A DNA stretch of 64,000 bases from NCBI RefSeq assembly GCF_000746085.1, contig NZ_KN050804.1:347064-411063 (forward strand), read 5' to 3'. The position numbers and the translations under genes are program-made. How positions within the stretch are numbered: position 1 is the first letter of the stretch; every line of letters starts with the position of its first letter. Positions 51,726 through 60,605 of the stretch are shown one piece after another. The notes under the pieces are model-generated. The model ran no database searches, had not been told where the DNA came from, and saw nothing but the letters and a program-made list of their open reading frames with translations. The stretch is from Methylocapsa aurea (lineage in GTDB: Bacteria > Pseudomonadota > Alphaproteobacteria > Rhizobiales > Beijerinckiaceae).

Positions 51726-52613
51726 TTAGGTCGAGAGATGAGCGTTGAAGAATTCGATGGTGCGTCGCCAAGCCAGTTTTGCGGCCGCTTCATCATAGCG
51801 TGGCGTGGTGTCGTTGTTGAATCCGTGCTGAACGCCCGGATAGATGTAGGCCTGGTAGGTGACGCCGTTGGCTTTTAGGGCCGCCTCGAAGGCTGGCCAT
51901 CCGGCATTGATTCGATCGTCCACACCGGCGTAATGGATTAGGAGCGGAGCCTTTATTTTCGCTGTGTCTTCTGCTGTCGGCTGGGCCCCGTAGAAGGGCG
52001 CCGCCGCGGCCAAATCGGGAAGCTGCGTGGCCAAGAAATTGGCGATGCCTCCGCCGTAGCAAAATCCAACTACCCCCACCTTGCCATTGCCCTCCGGCAA
52101 GCTCTTCAACAGTTGGGTCGCCGCGATAAAGTCATTGCGGGTCTTAGCCTGATCGAGCTTTGGAAAAAGCTCGCGCGCCTTGTCCTCGTCGCCAGGGTAA
52201 CCGCCCAGCGGAGAGAGCGCGTCCGGGGCCAATGCGATGAAATGATCCAGCGCAAGCCGCCGGGAGATATCTTCAATATGCGGATTGAGGCCCCGATTCT
52301 CGTGCACGACCAGCACTGTTGGAAGTTTCCCGTCCGCGTGCGCCGGCTTCGCCAGATAGCCGCGCAGGCTGCCATAGCCGTCCGGCGACGGATAGTTCAG
52401 ATAACTTGCCGTGATGCGCGGGTCATCCTTAGGGACCTGTTCAGCTTCTGCAAAGCGAGGGCTGAGAGCCTCAAGCAAGCCCGCCGCCGCGACGCTGCCC
52501 GCAATTTTGGCGACTCCATCCAGAAACCCTCTACGGCTGGTCAAGCCATGAACGTAAAGGTCGAAAAGCTTCAATACTTCCGGATCAAAGTCATTGGCGG
52601 CCTTGCGTGTCAC
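51726..52613 (-). CDS. Tat-exported dienelactone hydrolase-family protein
   Basis: A 295-residue alpha/beta hydrolase with a twin-arginine signal (GLTSRRGFLDGVAKIAGSVA, Arg27-Arg28). The dienelactone hydrolase core is intact: LVVHENRGLNPHIED, IALAPDALSPLGGYPGDEDK, nucleophile Cys in GVVGFCYGGGIANF, Asp in IHYAGVDDRINAG and His in YPGVQHGFNNDT. The GTG start with GGGAG nine bases upstream is preferred; a longer reading is possible. It leads the four-gene minus-strand group of exported proteins. Actual substrate unknown. Confidence 0.88.
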   Translation of the reverse strand: MTRKAANDFDPEVLKLFDLYVHGLTSRRGFLDGVAKIAGSVAAAGLLEALSPRFAEAEQVPKDDPRITASYLNYPSPDGYGSLRGYLAKPAHADGKLPTVLVVHENRGLNPHIEDISRRLALDHFIALAPDALSPLGGYPGDEDKARELFPKLDQAKTRNDFIAATQLLKSLPEGNGKVGVVGFCYGGGIANFLATQLPDLAAAAPFYGAQPTAEDTAKIKAPLLIHYAGVDDRINAGWPAFEAALKANGVTYQAYIYPGVQHGFNNDTTPRYDEAAAKLAWRRTIEFFNAHLST

Positions 52614-53087
52614 GACATTGTCTCCCTGTGAGTTTTGTTCAGGCGAAAAGCTATGAGAACTTCTCGGCAACGGTGGCGGCGCCAACCCTCAAAGATGCGG
52701 ATGGACCGAATTTAAGCTGGATCGCATGCGCGGAGAAAATCGCGCGGCGCTTTGGATGAACCCGCGAGGGCGAGCCCCTGGTTCAGGTGGGGGTTTTTAT
52801 AACACCCTATCTATTCAGTCAATTGACTTTCTCCATCAACTTAATAGACTGATATGTGAATTCACCGCCATTTGGTGCGTCATGGGCCTAGACCGCCGCT
52901 ATAAACCTATCATATAACTAGAGATATAGGCACGACTGCGGGCTCCGGCGACCGCCAATCTGTCAGTCGTTCCAACAGACCCGCCGCGCGCAGCGAATGG
53001 GTTTGGCGAATCTGACCTGTAGCCTCCAGGGCGATAATGACAGGCGCAAACGATGGTCTCGGACATTCTTAATGTTGGGGTTAGGCA
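52614..53087. other. Regulatory region ahead of the DUF1549/DUF1553 gene
   Basis: About 470 bases. It includes a GATGCGGATGGACCGAATTT block near 52694 that is echoed as GATGCGGACCGGACCCAATT near 61488, and the conserved 30-base block annotated separately. It also has an AT-rich stretch (about 52795-52930) and a purine-rich site before the gene. Confidence 0.5.
52821..52850 (+). promoter_or_regulatory. Conserved 30-base block, copy 1
   Basis: The block opens AATTGACTTTCTCC and closes ATCAACTTAATAGACT. It matches the block at 63301-63330 at 24 of 30 positions. TTGACT is a -35-like element; the conserved CCATC-ACTTAATAGA part may be an operator. A palindrome GTCAATTGAC (52818-52827) overlaps its left end. 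It lies about 240 bases upstream of the DUF1549/DUF1553 gene. Confidence 0.55.
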
Positions 53088-55553
53088 ATGAAGAGAACAA
53101 TGAAGAAGGCATCTTTGGGGGTCGTGCTAGGCCTTTCGGTTGCGGCCGCAATGGCGGACGACAAGCGCATTGACAACGAGGCCAAGGCGGCTGGCGAGGC
53201 GGCTCAAAGCGCTGCAGCGCAAAAGCCGGAAGTTGCAAGCGCTGCTGCTTCAAGTGCGGCGCCTGAGACCGCCGCTCCAGTGCGCAACGCCGAAGCGGCG
53301 AGCGCGCCCGCAGCAAGCGCAGCCGCGCTGACGGCGGCCGCGCCGAGCGCCGCCTCGCGACTGCCTTATGGGTGGCAGCCATTGCAGAGAGCCGCGGAAC
53401 CTTCGGTCAAGCAAAGAGACTGGGTGCGGACGCCGATCGACGCTTTTATCCTGGCGAAATTGGAAGCCAAGGAACTGAAGCCCTCCGCTGACGCTGATCG
53501 AGGCGCCTTCGTCCGCCGCGCGACGCTCGATGCCTGGGGCCTTATCCCAACGCCAGAGGAAGTCGCCGCATTTGTGAACGACGGTTCTCCGGACGCTTAC
53601 GAAAAGCTAGTGGATCGTCTGCTGGCGTCGCCACATTACGGGGAGCGCCAAGCGCGCCGTTGGCTTGACTTGGCCCGCTACGCGGACAGCGCCGGGTTCC
53701 AAACGGATCAGACGCGGGCGAACATGTGGCGCTACCGCGATTATGTGATCAACGCGTTCAATCAGGACAAGCCATATTCCCGCTTCATCCAGGAGCAGTT
53801 GGCTGGCGACGAGTTGGTTCCGGGCAACCAGGACGTTCTGGTCGCCACTGGATTCTTGACGGGGTATCCCGACAATTATAACTCTCGTGACCTTGTTCAG
53901 AGGAAATATCAAATCACCACAGATATTACCGATACGGTTGGTCAGGCAATCCTGGGGACCACAGTCGGTTGCGCGCGGTGTCATAACCACAAGACAGATA
54001 AGTTCACCCAGAAGGACTACTTTTCTTTCCAGGCCTTTTTTGCCAATACAAGCGAAGACTTCAAGACCCATGCAATCAAAGGAGAGGTCGAGCGCGACTA
54101 CGATAAGCAGTGGGCCAAATGGGAGGAGGCGACCAAGGAAATCCGGGAAAAGCGAGCGGCGCTGTCCGATCCTGTCAAAGAGAAAGCTCTAAAATATCAC
54201 AAGGAGCGCTACCTGACAGATAGCCGCGCATCAATTTTCAAGCCCGACAGCGAGTGGACGCCGCACGATCGATGGATCAATCACCGCCTTGACAACGTCA
54301 CAACAGACGCCGATCTGGCGGGATATATCCGGGACGCCGGAGAGAATAAGGCGAATCCCGATTACAGCGCTGAAAATGTGGAGAGATGGGAGCAATACAA
54401 AAAGCTCGGAGAAGAACTGAAGAAATTCGATAAGCTCAAGCCCGCTAAGGGCTCCAACGCCTATACGACCGTGACCGAACTCGGTCATCCCGATGCTCCT
54501 CCTAGCTACATTTTTTCCGGCGGCAATCACGAAAAGCCTCTGGAGGAAGTCCAGCCCGCCTTTCCCGAAGCCCTGACCGCTGAGAAGCCGGTGATTGCGC
54601 CGACATCGACTTCATCCGGCCGCCGGACGGCCCTGGCGAACTGGCTCACCAGCCCGCAAAATCCCCTGACGGCGCGAGTCTACGTGAACCGGGTTTGGAA
54701 CGAATACTTCGGCAAAGGCATAGTGGCGACGGTTAGCGATTTCGGAAAAGCCGGCGACAAGCCGACGAATCCCGAGTTGTTGGACTACCTCGCCGACACC
54801 TTCGTCAAGAATGGCTGGAGCGTCAAAACTCTGCACCGCCAGATCCTTCTCTCGAGCGTCTACCGCCAATCGTCGGCCTATCGTGAAGATGCGTATAAGG
54901 CGGATCCCGAAAATAAGCTGCTGGCGGTGTTCCCCCGGAAGCGTCTGGATGCCGAAGAAATTCGCGACTCGCTGCTGGTGGCGTCTGGGAAGCTTGAAAA
55001 TAAGGTGGGCGGCCCGAGCGTTTTCCCTCCGGTTCCGTCGAACCTGAATGCTGGAGCTCTCTGGGAGGTGTCGAAGGATCCTCAAGATCACAACCGGCGG
55101 AGCCTGTACATCTTCACCCGGCGCAGCGTTCCCTATCCCCTGCTCGAATCGTTCGATATGGCTTCCGCGCAACAGATCCATAGCAAACGCGATGTAACCA
55201 CCACGCCGTTGCAGGCGCTTACTCTGTTTAACAGTGAAGTGGTGTTCGGATGGTCGCAGGCCTTGGCCGGCAGGCTTATTCGCGAAGCCGGCCCCAATGA
55301 ATCAGCCCAACTGAATCGCCTCTACCAGATCTTGTTCGCGCGCAATCCGGATGAATCCGAGAAGGCGACATTGCTGTCGTTCCTGGCGAGCCATGAAGAG
55401 GTCATCACGCAGAAGGCGGAAGACGGCAAGCTATCGATCGCAATCCCGATCGGCTTGAGCGATAGAGCCACATTGAATCCGATTCGGGCCGCCGCGCTCG
55501 TTGCGCTGGTTCACGTGGTCGTGAACTCGAACGACTTCAGCTACCGGTTTTAA
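53088..55553 (+). CDS. Exported DUF1549/DUF1553 (PSD1-type) protein
   Basis: An 821-residue exported protein. A signal segment (LGVVLGLSVAAAMADD) is followed by an Ala/Glu/Pro-rich linker (29-90), the DUF1549 domain (~112-320) with PIDAFILAKLEAKELKPSAD and CARCHNHKTDKF (CxxCH at 295-299), and DUF1553 (~505-770) with TSPQNPLTARVYVNRVWNEY and RRSVPYPLLESFDMASAQQI. Domains of this type are abundant in Planctomycetes, where they sit beside DUF1501 genes. The N-terminal PSCyt1 domain found there is absent. The CxxCH can bind heme or metal. Inferred role: periplasmic polymer or ether degradation; unproven. Confidence 0.85.
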   Translation: MKRTMKKASLGVVLGLSVAAAMADDKRIDNEAKAAGEAAQSAAAQKPEVASAAASSAAPETAAPVRNAEAASAPAASAAALTAAAPSAASRLPYGWQPLQRAAEPSVKQRDWVRTPIDAFILAKLEAKELKPSADADRGAFVRRATLDAWGLIPTPEEVAAFVNDGSPDAYEKLVDRLLASPHYGERQARRWLDLARYADSAGFQTDQTRANMWRYRDYVINAFNQDKPYSRFIQEQLAGDELVPGNQDVLVATGFLTGYPDNYNSRDLVQRKYQITTDITDTVGQAILGTTVGCARCHNHKTDKFTQKDYFSFQAFFANTSEDFKTHAIKGEVERDYDKQWAKWEEATKEIREKRAALSDPVKEKALKYHKERYLTDSRASIFKPDSEWTPHDRWINHRLDNVTTDADLAGYIRDAGENKANPDYSAENVERWEQYKKLGEELKKFDKLKPAKGSNAYTTVTELGHPDAPPSYIFSGGNHEKPLEEVQPAFPEALTAEKPVIAPTSTSSGRRTALANWLTSPQNPLTARVYVNRVWNEYFGKGIVATVSDFGKAGDKPTNPELLDYLADTFVKNGWSVKTLHRQILLSSVYRQSSAYREDAYKADPENKLLAVFPRKRLDAEEIRDSLLVASGKLENKVGGPSVFPPVPSNLNAGALWEVSKDPQDHNRRSLYIFTRRSVPYPLLESFDMASAQQIHSKRDVTTTPLQALTLFNSEVVFGWSQALAGRLIREAGPNESAQLNRLYQILFARNPDESEKATLLSFLASHEEVITQKAEDGKLSIAIPIGLSDRATLNPIRAAALVALVHVVVNSNDFSYRF

Positions 55554-55587
55554 ATGCTTCAATGAATTCTAGAAAAGGAACAAACGC

Positions 55588-57036
55588 ATGAGGACGCAGT
55601 CACGCCGTGAATGGCTCTTCAATACAGTATATGGCTTGGGCGGGCTAACGCTTGCCGCGCAGTTACCCGGGGGCGGCATATTCGCTGCGCCCGCCCTGGC
55701 GGACGCTCTCGCAGATCCTTTAGCGCCAAAGCAGCCGCACTTTTCGCCCAAAGTCAAATCGGTGATTTGGCTCCACATGGACGGGGCGCCCAGCACGCTC
55801 GACTTATATGACTACAAGCCGGAGCTCATCAAGCTTGCCGGCCAGGAAGCGCCAGCCTCTTTCCTCAATGGCATCAAGACAAGCACGCAAGGCGGCGTCG
55901 GCAAGCTCTTTGCATCCAATCGAAGCTGGAAGCAGTATGGCGAGAGCGGGGCATGGTTCTCCGATCTGTTGCCCAATCTGGCGCAGCACGCCGACAAGAT
56001 TGCGTTCATAAAGTCCAGCACGACCATTGGCGCCACGCACGATATTTCGATCCTAAAGCTGAACACCGGCGACACCTCTCCTGGGCGCCCCTCCCTCGGC
56101 GCGTGGGTGACATACGCGCTCGGATCCGCCAACCCGGATTTGCCCGCTTATGTCGTGCTCTATAGCGGCAAGAAGGAACCGACAGGCGGGTCGGTGAACT
56201 GGAGTTCCGGATTCCTGCCCGCCGTCTACCAAGGCACGGCGTTCCGCCCGGGCGCTTCGCCTATCCTCCATCTTGATCGCCCCGAATTGATTGCCTTGTC
56301 GGAACAACGAGACGGCCTTGATCTTCTGAAGCGCCTCAATGAACAGCGAGCGGCGCTGCATCCCGAGGACACTGAACTCCAGGCGCGCATTCGATCCTAC
56401 GAATTGGCCTATCGCATGGAGGCCACTGCGCCTGAAGCTGTTGATCTCACCAAGGAAACAGACGCCACTAAGACGCTTTATGGCCTGGATGATCCCGCAA
56501 GTAAGGATTACGGCACTTCCTTGTTGCGCGCCCGACGCCTCGTGGAGCGCGATGTGCGCTTCATCCAAGTTGTTTCGGGGCCGATCGAGGCTGCTGGAAA
56601 CGAAGACGCCAGAAACTGGGATGCGCATCAAGACCTCGAAAAAAATCATGGCGCGCACGCCAAGGCCGTCGACAAGCCTATCGCGGGGTTGCTCGCCGAT
56701 CTCAAGGCGCGCGGGCTGCTGGACTCCACTCTCGTAGTGTGGACCTCGGAATTCGGCCGCACCTCCTACGGTCAAAGCGGCAATGGCCGCGACCATAATC
56801 CGTGGGGTTACACCCAATGGATTGCCGGCGGCGGCGTCAAGGCTGGCTCGACTTTCGGCGAAACGGACGAAATCGGCTTGCAGGCGGTCGGCAAGAAAGT
56901 CGACACCTACGACCTCCACGCAACCGTCCTTCAACTGTTGGGGCTTGACCACCTGAAGACCGTGTTCTTGAAAGCTGGCCGGGCGGAACGTCCGACCGTG
57001 GTCTACGGCGAAGTTGTTAAAGAGCTTCTCGCATAA
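55588..57036 (+). CDS. Tat-exported DUF1501 protein
   Basis: A 482-residue protein of the alkaline-phosphatase/sulfatase-like superfamily. A Tat signal SRREWLFNTVYGLGG leads the chain. Core motifs are SVIWLHMDGAPSTLDLYDYK, NPDLPAYVVLYSGKKEP, VWTSEFGRTSYGQSGNGRDH and NPWGYTQWIAGGGVKAGST, with metal-type Asp/His residues. It is the constant partner of DUF1549/DUF1553 proteins. It follows that gene by 34 bases, with AAGGA before the ATG, so they form one operon. Exact hydrolase activity unknown. Confidence 0.88.
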   Translation: MRTQSRREWLFNTVYGLGGLTLAAQLPGGGIFAAPALADALADPLAPKQPHFSPKVKSVIWLHMDGAPSTLDLYDYKPELIKLAGQEAPASFLNGIKTSTQGGVGKLFASNRSWKQYGESGAWFSDLLPNLAQHADKIAFIKSSTTIGATHDISILKLNTGDTSPGRPSLGAWVTYALGSANPDLPAYVVLYSGKKEPTGGSVNWSSGFLPAVYQGTAFRPGASPILHLDRPELIALSEQRDGLDLLKRLNEQRAALHPEDTELQARIRSYELAYRMEATAPEAVDLTKETDATKTLYGLDDPASKDYGTSLLRARRLVERDVRFIQVVSGPIEAAGNEDARNWDAHQDLEKNHGAHAKAVDKPIAGLLADLKARGLLDSTLVVWTSEFGRTSYGQSGNGRDHNPWGYTQWIAGGGVKAGSTFGETDEIGLQAVGKKVDTYDLHATVLQLLGLDHLKTVFLKAGRAERPTVVYGEVVKELLA

Positions 57037-57073
57037 TCAACGCTCCGCGCGATCATCGACGGCCACAATGGCG

Positions 57074-57102
57074 CCGGGAGGCCTAAGGCCTTCCGGACCT
57101 TT
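57074..57102 (+). terminator. Intrinsic terminator after the DUF1501 gene
   Basis: The stem CCGGGAGGCC and GGCCTTCCGG (one G-T pair) around TAA is followed by ACCTTTTGCATTTTT. It ends the two-gene DUF1549-DUF1501 transcript. Confidence 0.7.
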
Positions 57103-57247
57103 TGCATTTTTGCTTCAGCCATCCTCCCGCACACGAAGCAAAGAACGCGGATTTTTGTTGAGCGCATCAGGCTCCTGAGCGAACGGCTCAACTCCCATCC
57201 CGAACATCATCGCGGTGCGCCCGCCCTAGCCTAACGGAACAGTATTC

Positions 57248-57655
57248 ATGATGCCTAAGCTGGTCATTGTCTTAACAATCGGAGCTGCAATATTGGCCAC
57301 CTCCGCAAATGCTGAGCGGCGGACTATTGATCTACACGATTATGACGATGACTTAATGCGAGATCTCGACAAGACGATTAAGTATTTTGAACCCGACATC
57401 ACCGCCAAGAATGTCCAGGGCGCCCTGGACGACGCCGCGGTGCTTCAGGATGGCTTCAAGTACACAGAAGACTATTTTGCGAAGAAAGGCGGCGCGGACG
57501 ACGCCGTTCTCATCTCCAAGGAGGGCCTCAATTATATTGCTGCTGCAATAAAATCGGTATCCGCGAACGATTTCGATTCCGCGGCCGAGGCGGCCAGGGG
57601 AGCAGCGAAGACATGCCGCGCATGCCATGATATCTATAAGCCGCTTAAGAAATGA
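57248..57655 (+). CDS. Exported c'-type cytochrome
   Basis: A 135-residue exported cytochrome. The signal peptide is LVIVLTIGAAILATSANAE. The C-terminal heme motif is CRACHDIYKPLKK, as in cytochrome c' and c556, after a four-helix-bundle-like body (YDDDLMRDLDKTIKYFEPDI, GLNYIAAAIKSVSANDFDSA). Heme is at the C-terminus, typical of that fold, which binds NO or passes electrons. It is separate from the paralogue at 58706. It probably supports the neighbouring exported enzymes. Confidence 0.85.
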   Translation: MMPKLVIVLTIGAAILATSANAERRTIDLHDYDDDLMRDLDKTIKYFEPDITAKNVQGALDDAAVLQDGFKYTEDYFAKKGGADDAVLISKEGLNYIAAAIKSVSANDFDSAAEAARGAAKTCRACHDIYKPLKK

Positions 57656-57791
57656 CGATTTCTAAATGCGCATTGGCGGAAAGGACGGCGCCCGTTCTAT
57701 GGCTGCCGAATGGCGAACGCTGACGCGCATTTTGGGGAACAAAAAGAGGGCGCAAGCCTCACCCCCCCCTCTCTCCGGCCTACACACCTCC

Positions 57792-57864
57792 TAGAGCGCT
57801 TCCCGATCAGATGGAATCATTTGATCGGGAAGCGCTCAAATTCAATGAGTTGGAGCATGTTTTA
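57792..57864 (+). repeat. Family-A repeat, first module only
   Basis: A 73-base copy beginning TAGAGCGCTTCCCGATCAGA, with arms TTGATCGGGAAGCGCT and ending GGAGCATGTTTTA. Its right edge supplies the stop codon of the b561 cytochrome gene, as the copy at 35657 does for the acetyltransferase. Confidence 0.75.
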
Positions 57865-58587
57865 GTATAAGCCGTCATCCGCGGGCGTCGGCGCGTGAGT
57901 CACCAACCAGGCGAGCCCACCGGCAAGCGCGATAGTCAACAGCGCGGCGAGCCACGTGCGTGATGAGGCGATGCTGTCGGCTTCCTCCACGCTATGCCGC
58001 GGCTTGCGGCCGGTAATCATGGCGCGCACCAAGTGACCTTGCTCAAATGCATGATGGGCGATCACGGCGAGGATGTGCATGGCAATCGCCCCTATGATCC
58101 AATAAAAAAGGCGACGATGTATGGAGGTCAGCTGTAGGCTCAGGTCCTTGCTTACATATCCTGCAAGTGGACCAAGATTGAAAATCTCGTCGTTGCCGAA
58201 CAAGCCAAGAGTGGCCTCCGTGGCCAATGCAGCCAAGAGGGTCACCACCATCCAGGCGCCTAGCGGATTGTGGCCAGCATAACGCGCGGGACGCCCTCGC
58301 AACAAGCCAACTGCGTATTTCAGCGTAGCCGCTGGGCTGCGCACAAAATTCCAGAACTGCGCGTGGCGCGTGCCGACAAAGCCCCATACGATGCGAAACA
58401 AGACCAGGACGATAACGGCATAACCACACCAAACATGATATTTGAAGTAGCTTACGCCCAGCCTGTTGGTCACGAAGGCTCCCATAATGGCCACAACAAG
58501 CGCCCAATGAAACACCCGGACTGGCAGGTCCCATACTTGCCGATGCTCAACAGCTGACGCTCGGGTCGCCTCTTCGATGGTCGTCAT
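57862..58587 (-). CDS. Cytochrome b561-type membrane protein
   Basis: A 241-residue membrane cytochrome b. Helices include VFHWALVVAIMGAFVTNRLG, FKYHVWCGYAVIVLVLFRIV, LGAWMVVTLLAALATEATLG and HRRLFYWIIGAIAMHILAVI, each with candidate heme-ligand His. It ends with a helix (AALLTIALAGGLAWLVT). It is co-directional with the c' cytochrome 118 bases upstream, and their pairing is well known: the b561 passes quinol electrons to the periplasmic c'. The TTG two codons earlier is an alternative start. Confidence 0.9.
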   Translation of the reverse strand: MTTIEEATRASAVEHRQVWDLPVRVFHWALVVAIMGAFVTNRLGVSYFKYHVWCGYAVIVLVLFRIVWGFVGTRHAQFWNFVRSPAATLKYAVGLLRGRPARYAGHNPLGAWMVVTLLAALATEATLGLFGNDEIFNLGPLAGYVSKDLSLQLTSIHRRLFYWIIGAIAMHILAVIAHHAFEQGHLVRAMITGRKPRHSVEEADSIASSRTWLAALLTIALAGGLAWLVTHAPTPADDGLY

Positions 58588-58672
58588 AAGCAAAGCTCTT
58601 CGGAAATGCGTTCAGATTTAGTGATACGGGAGTGAGAAAGCGCTTTAACGGTGGCGCTAACAGCGGGCCTGC

Positions 58673-58701
58673 GGGGCCGCTCGCGTTGAGCGAGCGGCCC
58701 C
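58673..58701 (-). terminator. Strong hairpin after the cytochrome c' gene
   Basis: The arms GGGGCCGCTCGC and GCGAGCGGCCCC (12 bp, perfect) enclose a 5-base loop GTTGA. It lies four bases past the minus-strand cytochrome c' stop. No T run follows on that strand, so it may be an attenuator or mRNA stabiliser between the c' and b561 genes. Confidence 0.6.
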
Positions 58702-58705
58702 GGGC

Positions 58706-59227
58706 TTACTTGGCTTTGTAGGTATCGTGGCACGCCTTGCAGTCTTGACCCACCTGCGCGGCGGCCGTCTTGAAGGCCTCTGTCGGACCCTTCTCGGCAT
58801 CGTTCACTTGCTGAAGGGCAACAAGGTGGGTTTGAAAATCCTTCACTTTCTGATCAAAGTCCGCGCGATTAGTCCAGACATCTGCCTTGGCCTTGGTGTC
58901 CGGCTCACCGACGTTGGAAACCTCGGGAAATCCTTCGCTCACCAAGTCGGAAAGAAAGACAAGCCGGGCAATGTTCTTTTGGACTGTAGCTGCATCATAT
59001 GGCGCGCTGCCTTTCAACACATTGCCAAGAAGCCGGAAATTGGCGCCGATCAACGTATAGACGGCTTTGCGGTACTCGATGGCTGTGCGGGCAGGCGAAG
59101 GCCCCGCTGCCGGCGACGCGCCGGCAGGTGGCGTTTGGGAATGGGCGGAAACAGCCAGGCCCGCGCCAAGGATCAGAGCCCCGCCCATAGCCATAGCGCG
59201 ACGGGCGGTCATCAACTTCCAACTCAT
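58706..59227 (-). CDS. Exported cytochrome c'
   Basis: A 173-residue exported cytochrome with a Tat/Sec-like signal (AMAMGGALILGAGLAVSAHS), an Ala/Pro linker and a four-helix c' body ending in the heme motif CKACHDTYKAK. Similar helices are KAVYTLIGANFRLLGNVLKG and RADFDQKVKDFQTHLVALQQ. Cytochrome c' proteins bind NO and protect respiration. It precedes the b561 gene on the same strand. A second C-terminal-heme cytochrome is encoded at 57248. Confidence 0.9.
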   Translation of the reverse strand: MSWKLMTARRAMAMGGALILGAGLAVSAHSQTPPAGASPAAGPSPARTAIEYRKAVYTLIGANFRLLGNVLKGSAPYDAATVQKNIARLVFLSDLVSEGFPEVSNVGEPDTKAKADVWTNRADFDQKVKDFQTHLVALQQVNDAEKGPTEAFKTAAAQVGQDCKACHDTYKAK

Positions 59228-59367
59228 ATTTATACTCTCCCGATTGCTTATCTTGTTGAGCCGTGCCGCGATGCATGGCCCGTGCGAATAAAGATCGACG
59301 GACGCTCTCAGCGTCCGAGCCCAGCCAAATAAGTGAGCGTTGACGGCGGCGGCATGTGGAGATCAGG

Positions 59368-59829
59368 CTATGGCGACGCGCTTGGCGATATTGCTTTGGA
59401 TGAGGAGGACGAAGAGCTCGATTCCGACACTAGCGCGACCTTCGTATAGCCGGCGGAATTGATCAGGCCCATAACCTCGATGACTTTGCCATAGGCGATA
59501 GCTTTATCGCCGCGCACGTGAATGCGGCGCTCCTTGCTGTCTGCATTCTCGCTAAGGACCATGACGATCTCGTCCGCGGCGACTTCCCGCTGATCGACGA
59601 AATACCGCCCATCTGCGCCAATGCTCACTGCGATAGGCTGCTTCTGTTCGACCAAAGGCTTTGCTTGCGCTTTAGGCAAATCTACTGGGACCCCGGCGGC
59701 CATGAGTGGCGCCGCCACCATAAACACAATGAGAAGGACCAGCATCACGTCGACGAGCGGGGTGACATTCATATCGCTCATCGGCGGCGCGTCGAATTCG
59801 CTATCGTGTTTACGCAGCGCGAAGGCCAT
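59368..59829 (-). CDS. exbD: TonB-system energiser ExbD
   Basis: A 153-residue ExbD/TolR protein. One membrane helix (LVDVMLVLLIVFMVAAPLMA) follows the start, with the essential Asp in MSDMNVTPLVDVMLV, and a periplasmic domain of about 110 residues with VDLPKAQAKPLVEQKQPIAV and HVRGDKAIAYGKVIEVMGLI. The C-terminus has a run of Ser (SESSSSSSSSKAISPSASP), an odd tail. It overlaps ExbB by 20 bases. With ExbB and TonB it powers outer-membrane receptors. Confidence 0.92.
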   Translation of the reverse strand: MAFALRKHDSEFDAPPMSDMNVTPLVDVMLVLLIVFMVAAPLMAAGVPVDLPKAQAKPLVEQKQPIAVSIGADGRYFVDQREVAADEIVMVLSENADSKERRIHVRGDKAIAYGKVIEVMGLINSAGYTKVALVSESSSSSSSSKAISPSASP

Positions 59830-60553
59830 TGCGATCTCCTTTCTTTGACAACTGGCGGGACAATTCGATTTCGAAGACGCCGATAAAGGCGTTGAGGCGC
59901 TTGCCGTATCGCCCGATGTCGGCGCCGATGCGATTGTAGAAGACCACCGCGGGAATCGCGGCGACGAGACCAAGGGCGGTCGCAAACAGGGCTTCGGCGA
60001 TGCCTGGCGCAACGACGGCGAGGCTAGTGTTATTGGCGGCGGCAATGCCTTGGAACGAGTTCATAATGCCCCAGACGGTGCCAAACAGGCCAACGAAAGG
60101 CGCCACAGCGCCAATCGTCGCCAAGGCGGGCAACCGGCTCTGCAAATGGTCGAGCGCTTCGGCGCTGGCCAACTGACCTACCCGATGCACGCGCTCTTGA
60201 AGACTGTCTCTTTGGGATTCGGAAAAGACGAGGTCGGAGGAGCGGGTGTGCTCTTCGACCATCGCCTTGTAGACCGTGACGAAAGGGTCCGTCGGGGAGG
60301 CGTTTTCGAAGCTTTCGGCAACTGACGCGACAGGCAGGCCAGCCTGAATGCTGGTCACCAGCTTACCCGCGCGCTTCTGCAGCAGGTGCAGCCGAACGAG
60401 CTTATCCAGAATGACCGCCCAGCTCCATGCGGATGCTAGGATCAGGATAATCATAACAGCCTTTACGACGGTATCGGCTTGCAGGAATAGGTCGATTGGG
60501 GACATGGCGTGGGCTGCGGCTGCCGCTACTGCGGGGTCAATGGAATCTGCCAT
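59810..60553 (-). CDS. exbB: TonB-system energiser ExbB
   Basis: A 247-residue MotA/TolQ/ExbB proton channel with three membrane helices: AVMIILILASAWSWAVILDK, FVGLFGTVWGIMNSFQGIAA and ALFATALGLVAAIPAVVFYN. The FGTVWGIM and LGLVAAIPA motifs are diagnostic. The start lies close to AAGG. It uses the proton gradient to energise TonB. It overlaps ExbD and follows TonB on the minus strand, so TonB-ExbB-ExbD is one operon opposite the Rrf2/XRE pair. Confidence 0.94.
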   Translation of the reverse strand: MADSIDPAVAAAAAHAMSPIDLFLQADTVVKAVMIILILASAWSWAVILDKLVRLHLLQKRAGKLVTSIQAGLPVASVAESFENASPTDPFVTVYKAMVEEHTRSSDLVFSESQRDSLQERVHRVGQLASAEALDHLQSRLPALATIGAVAPFVGLFGTVWGIMNSFQGIAAANNTSLAVVAPGIAEALFATALGLVAAIPAVVFYNRIGADIGRYGKRLNAFIGVFEIELSRQLSKKGDRNGLRAA

Positions 60554-60605
60554 CGCAAGGCTCTCCTGGTTGATGAAAATAGGGTTGCTTTTGGGACTGC
60601 TCTGC

